A stretch of DNA of 64,000 nt from assembly GCF_907164555.1 (NCBI RefSeq), contig NZ_CAJQZC010000001.1:1-64000 (forward strand). The letters are read 5' to 3'. Under the pieces are notes generated by a model that did no database searches, was not told where the DNA came from, and saw only the letters and a list, made by a program, of their open reading frames with translations. The translations under genes were made by a program, and so were the position numbers. This stretch comes from Paraburkholderia saeva (GTDB taxonomy: Bacteria; Pseudomonadota; Gammaproteobacteria; Burkholderiales; Burkholderiaceae). Below, piece by piece: positions 51,928-60,413 of the stretch (within the stretch, counting starts at the first letter, position 1; each line of letters starts with the position of its first letter).

Positions 51928-52848
51928 ATGGATATTGTACTGTATGCCCTCACTGCACTCCTGTACGGCGGTCTCGCCGTCGCGGGCTGGCGTTCGCACC
52001 GGCACACCGCGCTGCGCCCGGTGCTGGAGAGCGTGCCGTCGATCCCGGTTGCGTCGAATGTGTCGGCGGCGTCGGGCATGAGCCCGTCGGGCCGCGCGCT
52101 GCTTTTCGTCGCGCTGCTCGCGCACGGCGTGCTGCTGCACACCACCATCTTTCCGCAGAACGCGATGGTGTTCGGTTTCGCGTTCGCGCTTTCGGCGATG
52201 TTCTGGCTCGGCGCCGGCATTTACTGGATCGAAAGCTTCTTCTTTCCGCTCGACGGCCTGCGTCTGCTGGTGCTGCCGCTCGCGTGCGTCGCTTCCTTGC
52301 TGCCGCTCGCGTTCAACGGCGTGCGCGTGCTGCCGTACTCGGCGGCGCCGCTTTTCAAGCTGCACTTTCTGATCGCGAACGTCGCCTATGGGCTCTTTGC
52401 GATCGCCGCGCTGCACGCTGTCCTGATGCTGCTGGTGGAGCGCCGCCTGCATGCGATGCGCGGCGGCGGCGCGCTTGCGCGCCAGAATCCGGCTGCCGGC
52501 AACGGCTGGCTGTCGAGCTGGCTCGACACGCTGCCGCCGCTCCTCACGCTGGAGACGCTGCTGTTCCGTCTGATCGGCGCGGGCTTCGTGCTGCTGACGC
52601 TGACGCTGATCTCCGGCATCCTGTTTAGCGAGCAGCTGGTGGATCGGCCGCTCAGGCTGGATCACAAAACAGTGTTCGCAATTCTTTCGTGGGTGATGTT
52701 CGGCGCGCTGCTTACCGCCCGCCGGGTGTCCGGCTGGCGCGGCCGTGCGGCATTGCGCTGGGTGCTGGCTTCGTTCGCGGCGTTACTGCTCGCGTACGTC
52801 GGCAGCCGTTTCGTATTCGAGGTGCTGCTGCACCGCCCTGTGGTCTGA
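51928..52848 (+). CDS. CcsA/YpjD-type inner-membrane protein (cytochrome c assembly family)
   Basis: A polytopic protein of 306 residues with about eight membrane segments, belonging to the cytochrome c assembly superfamily (CcsA/YpjD). Recognisable parts are ALLFVALLAHGVLLH, FALSAMFWLGAGIYWI, LHFLIANVAYGLFAIAALHAVLML and the RLDHKTVFAILSWVMFGALL helix near the C terminus. YpjD-type proteins sit next to ffh in E. coli and are linked to CorC-type ion transport rather than to cytochromes. The true role here is not determined. Confidence 0.83.
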   Translation: MDIVLYALTALLYGGLAVAGWRSHRHTALRPVLESVPSIPVASNVSAASGMSPSGRALLFVALLAHGVLLHTTIFPQNAMVFGFAFALSAMFWLGAGIYWIESFFFPLDGLRLLVLPLACVASLLPLAFNGVRVLPYSAAPLFKLHFLIANVAYGLFAIAALHAVLMLLVERRLHAMRGGGALARQNPAAGNGWLSSWLDTLPPLLTLETLLFRLIGAGFVLLTLTLISGILFSEQLVDRPLRLDHKTVFAILSWVMFGALLTARRVSGWRGRAALRWVLASFAALLLAYVGSRFVFEVLLHRPVV

Positions 52849-52856
52849 GCGTCATC

Positions 52857-53156
52857 ATGCGACAAATTTTTCTGCTGATTCTTCTCTTCATCGTCGGTAA
52901 CTGGCTCGTCAAGGCGGTGCGTCGCGCTGAGTCGAAGGCGTCCGCGCGCACGGGTTCGGCGTCGTCGGGACCTGCCGCAGGCGACGCGCAGCGCGCGTCC
53001 AAAGCGGCGCAACTCGCCGAGCCGATGATCCGCTGCGCCGAGTGCGGCGTGCATGCGCCGAAGAGCGACTCGGTGGTCGTTGCCGGCCAGCCGTTCTGCA
53101 GCGCCGATCACGCGCATCGCCACGCCGCGCGCCCGAGCGGGCGCGACGCGCGATGA
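52857..53156 (+). CDS. PP0621-family small membrane protein
   Basis: A 99-residue protein with an N-terminal membrane segment (IFLLILLFIVGNWLVKAV), a Ser/Ala-rich linker and a C-terminal zinc-binding-like cysteine cluster (IRCAECGVHAPKSDS, then PFCSADH). This matches the uncharacterised PP0621 family. The start ATG at 52857 follows the previous stop by 8 bp. The stop overlaps ampD by ATGA, so the three genes form one unit. Confidence 0.8.
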   Translation: MRQIFLLILLFIVGNWLVKAVRRAESKASARTGSASSGPAAGDAQRASKAAQLAEPMIRCAECGVHAPKSDSVVVAGQPFCSADHAHRHAARPSGRDAR

Positions 53157-53749
53157 GCGTCGACTTCACCGTCGACGCCGACGGCTGGGTTCCCGCTGCG
53201 CTCAAACTTCCTTCGCCCAATTTCGAGGCGCGCCCTGACGGCGCGCGGCCGACGCTCGTCGTCGTCCACAACATCAGCCTGCCACCTGGCGAATTCGGTG
53301 GCACGGCAATCACCGAGCTGTTCCAGAACCGCCTCGACTGCGACGCGCATCCCTATTACGACTCGCATCTGCGCGGCGTGAAGGTGTCCGCGCATTTCGT
53401 GATCCGCCGCGACGGCGCGCTCGAACAATATGTATCGTGCGACGCCCGCGCATGGCACGCGGGCGCGTCGAACTTCTTCGGCCGTGAACGCTGCAATGAC
53501 TTCTCGATTGGCATCGAACTCGAAGGCAGCGACGCCGCCGCGTTCGAACCAGCACAATACGAAACGCTGGGCGCGCTCGTGAAGACGCTCGCCGCACACT
53601 ATCCGGTCGAAGCGCTCGCGGGTCATGCCGACATCGCACCGGGCCGCAAGACCGATCCCGGTCCTCACTTCGAGTGGCAACGCCTTCAACACGACAGCGC
53701 GTTGCCTGCTCGGTATTTCCCCTATCTCCCCCTCGCCGCCGCGTCGTAA
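53153..53749 (+). CDS. ampD: 1,6-anhydro-N-acetylmuramyl-L-alanine amidase
   Basis: A cytoplasmic zinc amidase of the Amidase_2 family, 198 residues, that splits anhydro-muropeptides during cell-wall recycling. In many Gram-negatives its loss induces AmpC beta-lactamase. Zinc ligands are expected in VVVHNISLPPGEFGG and HADIAPGRKTDPG, with SAHFVIRRDGALEQYV between. The ATG overlaps the previous stop. It links functionally to the mur genes at the other end of the window. Confidence 0.95.
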   Translation: MSVDFTVDADGWVPAALKLPSPNFEARPDGARPTLVVVHNISLPPGEFGGTAITELFQNRLDCDAHPYYDSHLRGVKVSAHFVIRRDGALEQYVSCDARAWHAGASNFFGRERCNDFSIGIELEGSDAAAFEPAQYETLGALVKTLAAHYPVEALAGHADIAPGRKTDPGPHFEWQRLQHDSALPARYFPYLPLAAAS

Positions 53750-53867
53750 AGCATCGCGCACTGCTTCCTTCGATGCATCGCAAATCGTTGCAGCGCCTTG
53801 CTTTCCGCGCGGTCCCGCCCGGCTTGGGCATATGAAAAGTCAAGCGCTCGGCGGCAAATAAAATAAT

Positions 53868-53895
53868 TTGAGATGCCGGGAAGTTCCACTATACT
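53868..53895 (+). promoter_or_regulatory. Sigma-70 promoter of nrdA
   Basis: TTGAGA at 53868-53873 and TATACT at 53890-53895 are 16 bases apart. The -10 lies inside the first NrdR-like box. The distance to the nrdA start is about 340 bases, a long leader. Confidence 0.65.
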
Positions 53896-53932
53896 TTGTG
53901 TAAGGAATCGATTTCCGAACTAGATGTTGTGG
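53886..53932 (+). promoter_or_regulatory. Pair of NrdR-like boxes
   Basis: Box 1, CCACTATACTTTGTGT at 53886-53901, agrees with the NrdR consensus (ACACTATATCTTGTGT-like) at 13 of 16 positions. Box 2, GAACTAGATGTTGTGG at 53917-53932, agrees at about 11 of 16. They start 31 bases apart, the three-turn spacing known for paired NrdR boxes in front of ribonucleotide reductase genes. Repression by NrdR when dATP is high is therefore likely. Confidence 0.75.
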
Positions 53933-54233
53933 TGATCTGGCGGCGCCCCGCTTTACGAGCAAGGCGCCGCATGCATTCCAGGCGTTGAAAAAAACATTCG
54001 ACTGGTGTGTGCCGACGAGAGCGGCTGCACCGGCAACTTCGGGGAAAGGGCGCAGCCAGTGATCGCGACTCGCATGATGAAGACTATCGTCCAGTCCGCC
54101 GTGTCGCATCCGGTCAGCAGACCTCGCTGGCCCACTCTCCGCATCCTTACGCTCGCGCCGGTTGTATCCACGTCGCAGCGATCGTACTAATCCGCGGTTA
54201 TCTCCGCACCATTCCAGACCAGGAGCTTTGCAC

Positions 54234-57200
54234 ATGCAAACGACCGACAACGTGACGACCCGGTATGAGGGCTCACCCACTGGCCAACCGTTCGGTGGAC
54301 AGGCACAGGCAGGCCAGGCGCTCGCGCCGCAGGCAACCTTCGCCGACTACAAGGTGATCCGTCGTAACGGCAGCGTCGTGTCGTTCGAGCCTTCGAAGAT
54401 CGCGATCGCGGTCACGAAGGCGTTCCTCGCTGTCAACGGTGGTCAGGGCGCGGCGTCGGCACGTGTGCGCGAGCTGGTCGAACAGCTGACGCAGAGCGTC
54501 GTGCGCGCGCTGCTGCGCAGCCGTCCGAACGGCGGCACGTTCCATATCGAAGACATCCAGGATCAGGTCGAACTCGCGCTGATGCGCGGCGGCGAGCACA
54601 ACGTCGCGCGTGCCTACGTGCTGTATCGCGAGAAGCGCACGCAGGAACGCAGCCACCAGCCGGAAGCAGAAGCCGGTTCGCCGGGCCTGAATGTCGTCGA
54701 CGGCGGCGTGACGCGTCCGCTCGACATGGCTGCACTGCGCGGCATCATCGAATCCGCCTGCGCGAACCTGGGCGACGCCGTGAGCGCCGAGCCGATCGTC
54801 GCGGAGACGGTGAAGAACCTGTACGACGGCGTGCCGATGAGCCAGGTCTACGACTCGGCCATTCTCGCCGCACGCACGATGATCGAAAAGGACCCGGCAT
54901 ACAGCCAGGTCACCGCACGCATCCTGCTGCACACGATTCGCCGCGAAATTCTCAACGAAGAAGTCACGCAGTCGGAAATGGCCGACCGCTACGCCGAATA
55001 CTTCCCGCAGTTCATCAAGCGCGGCGTGCAGGCTGAACTGCTCGACGACAAGCTGATGCAGTACGACCTGAAGCGTCTGGGCGCTGCGCTCGACAACAGC
55101 CGCGACCTGCAGTTCGGCTACCTCGGTCTGCAAACGCTGTACGACCGCTACTTCCTGCATCACGACGGCGTGCGTATCGAAATGCCGCAGGCATTCTTTA
55201 TGCGTGTCTCGATGGGTCTCGCGCTGAACGAAGTAGACCGCGAAGCACGCGCGATCGAGTTCTACAACGTGCTGTCGAGCTTCGACTTCATGTCGTCGAC
55301 GCCTACGCTGTTCAACTCGGGCACGCGTCGCTCGCAACTGTCGTCGTGCTATCTGACGACGGTCGACGACGACCTGGACGGCATCTACGAGGCGCTGAAG
55401 GAAAACGCGCTGCTGTCGAAGTTCGCAGGCGGTCTGGGTAACGACTGGACGCGCGTGCGTGCGCTCGGCTCGCACATCAAGGGCACCAACGGCAAGTCGC
55501 AGGGCGTGGTGCCGTTCCTGAAGGTGGTGAACGACACGGCCGTCGCTGTGAACCAGGGCGGCAAGCGCAAGGGCGCGGTGTGCGCGTACCTCGAATCGTG
55601 GCATCTGGACATCGAAGAATTCCTGGAGCTGCGCAAGAACACCGGTGACGACCGTCGCCGTACGCACGACATGAACACGGCGAACTGGATTCCCGACCTG
55701 TTCATGAAGCGCGTGCACGAAGGCGGCGACTGGACGCTGTTCTCGCCGTCCACCTGCCCGGATCTGCACGACAAGTTCGGTGCCGAGTTCGAAACGGCTT
55801 ACACAGCTTACGAAGACAAGGTCGCGCGCGGCGAGATCAAGCTGTTCAAGAAGATCCCGGCGGCGCAACTGTGGCGCAAGATGCTCGGCATGCTGTTCGA
55901 AACCGGCCATCCGTGGATCACGTTCAAGGATCCGTGCAACATCCGTTCGCCGCAGCAGCACGTCGGCGTCGTGCACTCGTCGAACCTGTGCACGGAAATC
56001 ACGCTGAACACCAGCGACACCGAAATCGCCGTCTGCAACCTGGGCTCGGTGAACCTCGTCGCTCACCTGAAGGAACAGGCGGACGGCACGCTCGTGCTCG
56101 ACCACGACAAGCTGAAACGCACGGTCAGCGTCGCGATGCGCATGCTCGACAACGTGATCGACATCAACTACTACGCGGTTGCCAAGGCGCGTAACTCGAA
56201 CCTGAAGCACCGCCCGGTCGGCATGGGCATCATGGGCTTCCAGGACTGCCTGCACCTGCTGCGCACGCCGTACGCGTCGGAAGAAGCGGTGAAGTTCGCC
56301 GACACGTCGATGGAAGCGGTCTGCTACTACGCTTACTACGCGTCGACGGAACTGGCGGAAGAGCGTGGCCGTTACTCGAGCTACCGCGGCTCGCTGTGGG
56401 ATCGCGGCATCCTCCCGCAGGACACGCTGAAGCTGCTCGCCGAAGCACGCGGCGGGTATGTCGAAGTCGATTCGAGCGAATCGATGGACTGGACGGAGCT
56501 GCGTTCCCGCATTGCAACGTACGGCATGCGCAACTCGAACTGCGTCGCGATCGCGCCGACGGCGACGATCTCGAACATCATCGGCGTGTCGGCCTGTATC
56601 GAACCGACGTTCCAGAACCTGTATGTGAAGTCGAACCTGTCGGGCGAATTCACGGTGGTCAACGACTACCTGGTTCGCGACCTGAAGGCGCGCGGCCTGT
56701 GGGACGAAGTGATGGTCGCCGACCTGAAGTACTTCGACGGCACGCTCTCGCGCATCGACCGTATCCCGGCCGACCTGCGCGCGATCTACGCGACGGCCTT
56801 CGAAGTCGATCCGAAGTGGCTGGTCGAAGCAGCGTCGCGTCGCCAGAAGTGGATCGACCAGGCGCAGTCGCTGAACATCTATATGGGGGGCGCGTCGGGC
56901 AAGAAGCTCGACGAGGTCTACAAGCTCGCATGGCTGCGCGGTCTGAAGACCACGTACTACCTCCGCACGATGGCGGCGACGCACGTCGAGAAGTCGACGG
57001 TGGCGCACGGCGCGCTGAACGCGGTGAGCTCGGGCGGCGGTGAGAGCTCGGGCGGCGCGGGCGGTGTCGGTGGCGGCGCAGCAGGTGGCTTCGGCGTGAG
57101 CGGCGGCGCTTCATCGGGTGGTCTGCAGGCAGCGGCGGCAGCGCCGGCGATTGCAGTCGAAGCAGCACCGGAAGCCGATGGCCCCGTGTGCATGATGCGT

Positions 57201-57242
57201 CCGGGCGATCCGGGCTTCGAAGAGTGCGAAGCCTGCCAGTAA
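54234..57242 (+). CDS. nrdA: Ribonucleotide reductase class I, large (alpha) subunit
   Basis: Reduces ribonucleoside diphosphates with the NrdB radical subunit; 1002 residues. An N-terminal ATP-cone lies at about 38-130 (DYKVIRRNGSVVSFEPSKIAIAV), and a second cone-like region at about 150-250. The barrel has active-site cysteines C372 (SSCYLTT), C586 (NLCTEI) and C601 (AVCNLGS). A Gly/Ser/Ala-rich linker at about 925-965 leads to the redox-active tail with C998 and C1001. The ATG at 54234 has AGGAGC before it. The nrdB gene follows after an unusual 598 bp. Confidence 0.95.
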   Translation: MQTTDNVTTRYEGSPTGQPFGGQAQAGQALAPQATFADYKVIRRNGSVVSFEPSKIAIAVTKAFLAVNGGQGAASARVRELVEQLTQSVVRALLRSRPNGGTFHIEDIQDQVELALMRGGEHNVARAYVLYREKRTQERSHQPEAEAGSPGLNVVDGGVTRPLDMAALRGIIESACANLGDAVSAEPIVAETVKNLYDGVPMSQVYDSAILAARTMIEKDPAYSQVTARILLHTIRREILNEEVTQSEMADRYAEYFPQFIKRGVQAELLDDKLMQYDLKRLGAALDNSRDLQFGYLGLQTLYDRYFLHHDGVRIEMPQAFFMRVSMGLALNEVDREARAIEFYNVLSSFDFMSSTPTLFNSGTRRSQLSSCYLTTVDDDLDGIYEALKENALLSKFAGGLGNDWTRVRALGSHIKGTNGKSQGVVPFLKVVNDTAVAVNQGGKRKGAVCAYLESWHLDIEEFLELRKNTGDDRRRTHDMNTANWIPDLFMKRVHEGGDWTLFSPSTCPDLHDKFGAEFETAYTAYEDKVARGEIKLFKKIPAAQLWRKMLGMLFETGHPWITFKDPCNIRSPQQHVGVVHSSNLCTEITLNTSDTEIAVCNLGSVNLVAHLKEQADGTLVLDHDKLKRTVSVAMRMLDNVIDINYYAVAKARNSNLKHRPVGMGIMGFQDCLHLLRTPYASEEAVKFADTSMEAVCYYAYYASTELAEERGRYSSYRGSLWDRGILPQDTLKLLAEARGGYVEVDSSESMDWTELRSRIATYGMRNSNCVAIAPTATISNIIGVSACIEPTFQNLYVKSNLSGEFTVVNDYLVRDLKARGLWDEVMVADLKYFDGTLSRIDRIPADLRAIYATAFEVDPKWLVEAASRRQKWIDQAQSLNIYMGGASGKKLDEVYKLAWLRGLKTTYYLRTMAATHVEKSTVAHGALNAVSSGGGESSGGAGGVGGGAAGGFGVSGGASSGGLQAAAAAPAIAVEAAPEADGPVCMMRPGDPGFEECEACQ

Positions 57243-57840
57243 TCAGGCAGCAGCGGTCGGCGTGAGCCGGTTGTGAAGCAGGGTGAGCGGTGGTGGTGAT
57301 GCCACTGCCGCTCACAGAACGATTCGATGAAGCGTAGTAGTCAGACAGCAGTAATCAGATAGCAGCAGGCGCACTTCGCGTCACGCGCATTGCGCTCTGC
57401 GCATCGCAACATCGTCGACGCTGATCGACGTCTGCGAGAAAACCCTGAACTTTGTACGCAGCGCGTAGCCAGACAGACGACGCGGCGCGGTAACGCGAAG
57501 CCAGGCAACACAGATTAGAAGCACCTCGACGATCTTCACGATCGTCAGTTCGATGTTCAGTTCAGGATCGACGTGCGGTCTCTTCGAAGGGACTTCGAAG
57601 TCGCAGCAGGCGACATCGAAGCGACGTTCAGGCGACATCAAAACGAGGTGCTTTCGATGAAGCGAAGACCTTCAGCATCACATGCTTCGATCGCTTCGCA
57701 TGAAGCGACAGACACGCTCTGTTGAACAAAGTGTTGTATGCAGGTCGCAACGTGAATCGAAAACAGGATTTTTCGTGAGCGAACTCTTTTAACGCTAACG
57801 AAAAGATGGTACAAACCGTTCTAAATTGATGGTGACATTT
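57243..57840. other. nrdA-nrdB spacer
   Basis: 598 bases without a gene on the coding strand. It begins with a strong hairpin at 57283-57315 and then carries many GAAGC/GCTTC and GACG words in both orientations, for example near 57585-57615 and 57650-57710. Towards nrdB it becomes AT-rich (57725-57840), where a separate promoter would fit. An open frame on the minus strand enters it from inside nrdB and is not supported. Confidence 0.6.
57283..57315 (+). terminator. Hairpin 40 bp after nrdA
   Basis: A 14-bp stem (GTGAGCGGTGGTGG against CCACTGCCGCTCAC, with two G-U pairs) encloses a 5-base loop. No T run follows, so it may be a weak or Rho-aided terminator or a 3'-end stabiliser. Confidence 0.5.
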
Positions 57841-59100
57841 ATGCTTAACTGGGATGACGAGATCACTGCCGTAACTCCCGCGAGTGCTTCGCAACAGAAT
57901 GCGATGCGCAACGCTACGGAACCGGCCGTCGGAACGCAGGCTGCATCGCGTGCCGCTCATCAGGCTCCCTCGGCTCAGGACATCTTCGCGAACGACATCG
58001 CTGTCGCTCCGTATGCTGCTTCCGCTGCCGCTCAGGCAACCGCGCCGACCATTCCGGCAACCGCGCCGGCCGCTACCTCGGAAGCGCGCGTGAATGTCGC
58101 CGACAAGCGCATCATCAACGGCCAGACTGACGTCAACCAGCTGGTGCCGTTCAAGTACAAGTGGGCATGGGAAAAGTATCTGGCCGGTTGCGCGAACCAC
58201 TGGATGCCGCAGGAAATCAACATGTCCCGCGACATCGCGCTCTGGAAAGACCCGAACGGTCTGACAGAAGACGAACGCCGCGTCGTCAAACGTAACCTCG
58301 GTTTCTTCGTGACAGCGGATTCGCTGGCCGCGAACAACATCGTGCTGGGCACCTACCGCCACATCACGGCGCCCGAATGCCGCCAGTTCCTGCTGCGCCA
58401 GGCGTTCGAAGAGGCGATCCACACGCACGCTTACCAGTACATCGTCGAATCGCTCGGCCTGGACGAGGGCGAGATCTTCAATGCGTATCACGAAGTCGAC
58501 TCGATCCGCGCGAAAGACGAATTCCTGATTCCGTTCATCCACACGCTGACCGATCCGGCCTTCAAGACCGGGACGCTCGAAGCCGACCAGAAACTGCTGA
58601 AGTCGCTGATCGTGTTCGCCTGTGTGATGGAAGGCCTCTTCTTCTATGTCGGCTTCACGCAGATTCTTGCACTAGGCCGCCAGAACAAGATGACCGGCGC
58701 AGCGGAACAGTACCAGTACATCCTGCGCGATGAATCGATGCACTGCAATTTCGGCATCGACCTCATCAACCAGATCAAACTCGAAAACCCGCATCTGTGG
58801 ACGGCTGAGTTCCGCGCGGAAATCCGCGAAATCTTCAAGCAGGCTGTCGATCTCGAATATCGCTACGCAGAAGACACCATGCCGCGCGGGGTGCTCGGCC
58901 TGAATGCGTCGATGTTCAAGAGCTATCTGCGCTTCATCTGCAACCGCCGTTGCCAGCAGATCGGTCTCGATCCGCTGTTCCCGAACGAGGAAAACCCGTT
59001 CCCGTGGATGAGCGAGATGATCGACTTGAAGAAGGAACGCAACTTCTTCGAAACGCGGGTCATTGAATATCAGACAGGCGGCGCGCTCTCCTGGGAATAA
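57841..59100 (+). CDS. nrdB: Ribonucleotide reductase class I, small (beta) subunit
   Basis: The di-iron tyrosyl-radical subunit, 419 residues. Ligand motifs are visible in [21 protein letters not shown] and [20 protein letters not shown], with [15 protein letters not shown] before them. The C-terminal tail that docks into NrdA ends [18 protein letters not shown]. About 84 N-terminal residues before [14 protein letters not shown] are Ala/Pro/Thr-rich and absent from short NrdB proteins. ATG 57841 has GGTGA five bases ahead; the ATG at 57826 would add MMVTF. Confidence 0.95.
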   Translation: MLNWDDEITAVTPASASQQNAMRNATEPAVGTQAASRAAHQAPSAQDIFANDIAVAPYAASAAAQATAPTIPATAPAATSEARVNVADKRIINGQTDVNQLVPFKYKWAWEKYLAGCANHWMPQEINMSRDIALWKDPNGLTEDERRVVKRNLGFFVTADSLAANNIVLGTYRHITAPECRQFLLRQAFEEAIHTHAYQYIVESLGLDEGEIFNAYHEVDSIRAKDEFLIPFIHTLTDPAFKTGTLEADQKLLKSLIVFACVMEGLFFYVGFTQILALGRQNKMTGAAEQYQYILRDESMHCNFGIDLINQIKLENPHLWTAEFRAEIREIFKQAVDLEYRYAEDTMPRGVLGLNASMFKSYLRFICNRRCQQIGLDPLFPNEENPFPWMSEMIDLKKERNFFETRVIEYQTGGALSWE

Positions 59101-59555
59101 GCCGGGAGTCGTGTCGTAGACGAAATTGATGGGGATGCCGCCGGCCGCTCATGGCCGTCGGTGGCACATAAGGTTAGGAGCAGGAACGCCTGATGCAAAG
59201 CATGCCCGGTGCGCCATGTGCCTTGATGGCCATGGCCCACAACGATGACAGGCACTTTGCGAACCCTTCAGTGGGATGGGCAAACTTCCCCCCGGAAAAA
59301 GCCGCTGGCCGAAACGCCAGGGGTTCGATCAAGCAATTGCCGGCGTCGGAATCCGACGCCGACCAGATCTGGCGCGCGGTGCTGAATGGCACCGTGCGCC
59401 TTACCGCATTCATTAGCGTAAGCGCGCTGCACCTGCGTACGCCGATGAATAGCCCGCTTCGTAGCGCGCGCCCTGAGAAGCGTCCGCGGGAAGCGGGTTT
59501 TGACGAAGGGTGTTGTTTGAACTGACTCTCATCTGAAAACCTGAAGGAGAAAATG
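59101..59555. other. nrdB - histone-like gene spacer
   Basis: 455 bases. A hairpin at 59137-59165 (12 positions, one mismatch, two G-U pairs, no T run) lies soon after nrdB. A 110-codon open frame at 59193-59525 has AGGAAC upstream, but no family resemblance and no clear coding character; I do not call it a gene. TTGACG at 59500-59505 could be a -35 for the histone-like gene, without a good -10. Confidence 0.5.
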
Positions 59556-60155
59556 ATGGCAACTGCAAAAAAAGCCGCAGCCAAGAAGGCCCCGGCAAAG
59601 AAAGTCGCTGCAAAGAAAGCTGCACCGGCAAAGAAAGCAGCCGTTAAGAAAGTCGCAGTGAAGAAGGTTGCAGCGAAGAAAGTCGCAGTGAAGAAGGTCG
59701 CAGCGAAGAAGGCAGCGCCGGCGAAGAAGGTTGCAGCGAAGAAAGTTGCTGCCAAGAAAGTCGCAGTGAAGAAGGTTGCAGCGAAGAAGGCAGCACCGGC
59801 GAAGAAGGCCGCTGCGAAGAAGGCGCCTGCGAAGAAGGTTGCAGCGAAGAAGGTTGCCAAGAAGGCAGCACCGGCCAAGAAGGCTGCAGCGAAGAAGGCT
59901 GCGCCTGCGAAAAAGGCTGCTGCTAAAAAGGCGCCTGCGAAAAAGGCTGCTGCCAAGAAGGCTGCCCCTGCGAAGAAGGCTGCCGCCAAGAAGGCTGCCC
60001 CTGCCAAGAAGGCTGCCCCTGCGAAGAAGGCTGTCTCGAAGAAGGCTGCCCCTGCTCCCGCTGCGACGGCTGCATCGAGCGCACCGGCTGCGACGGTGAA
60101 GACGGCGTTGAATCCGGCTGCAGCATGGCCGTTTCCGACCGGCAGCCGTCCGTAA
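59556..60155 (+). CDS. Histone H1-like Lys/Ala-rich DNA-binding protein
   Basis: A 199-residue protein built almost entirely of AKKA, AKKV and PAKK repeats, giving an extremely basic chain that resembles eukaryotic histone H1 tails, Bordetella BpH1 and AlgP-type proteins. It should bind and compact DNA without sequence preference. The last 45 residues (APAPAATAASSAPAATVKTALNP...) lose the lysines. AAGGAGA lies seven bases before ATG 59556; the adjacent ATG at 59553 is too close to it. The DNA repeats make the length prone to change by slippage or recombination. Confidence 0.9.
   Translation: MATAKKAAAKKAPAKKVAAKKAAPAKKAAVKKVAVKKVAAKKVAVKKVAAKKAAPAKKVAAKKVAAKKVAVKKVAAKKAAPAKKAAAKKAPAKKVAAKKVAKKAAPAKKAAAKKAAPAKKAAAKKAPAKKAAAKKAAPAKKAAAKKAAPAKKAAPAKKAVSKKAAPAPAATAASSAPAATVKTALNPAAAWPFPTGSRP
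59566..60055 (+). repeat. Degenerate tandem repeat encoding AKKA/VKK units
   Basis: About 490 bases of short, imperfect direct repeats of the GC-AAG-AAG type (GCAGCGAAGAAGGTTGCAGC and variants), with synonymous differences between copies. It is coding, but any assembly or alignment here may be unreliable. Confidence 0.85.
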
Positions 60156-60225
60156 GACGCTGAAGCAGTAATCAGGCACATCGCGATGTGTCCGATGATT
60201 GGGTAGAACAGGACCCAATCACCGT

Positions 60226-60259
60226 CCCGTCACCGGCTTGCTGGTGGCGGGATTTTTTT
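60226..60259 (+). terminator. Terminator of the histone-like gene
   Basis: CCCGTCACC pairs with GGTGGCGGG (one G-U) around an 8-base loop and is followed by ATTTTTTT. A clear intrinsic terminator. Confidence 0.88.
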
Positions 60260-60413
60260 CGTCTGGCTGTTATGCAGCGCGATCGGCGCACCCTTTCAAG
60301 GGACGAAAAAAAGCGCATGCACGGTAGAGGCATGCGCATCAGATTGCTACATCGACCTCACGGCCGACGCGGCTCAGGAAGGCTGGTTCAGGGCAGGCGG
60401 ATCACCTTGCCTG

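Larger units (their letters stand above)
53750..54233. other. Upstream region of nrdA
   Basis: 484 bases with no gene. The first 100 are the ampD tail region. The promoter and two NrdR-like boxes lie at 53868-53932. The following 300-base leader is GC-rich and contains no open frame I would support, only short frames without family resemblance. Confidence 0.6.

Noticed and set aside
57628..58542. 304-codon minus-strand frame covering the nrdA-nrdB spacer and nrdB
   Set aside because: Most of it is the antisense of the well-supported nrdB core; the spacer part has no recognisable protein.
59193..59525. 110-codon frame before the histone-like gene
   Set aside because: It has a passable ribosome-binding site, but its composition is uneven, no family is recognised, and the region serves as leader of the next gene. 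Kept only as a note in the spacer entry.
59566..60055. Repeat array as a possible CRISPR or non-coding satellite
   Set aside because: Units are short, multiples of three, without unique spacers, and translate to the AKKA repeats of a known protein type.
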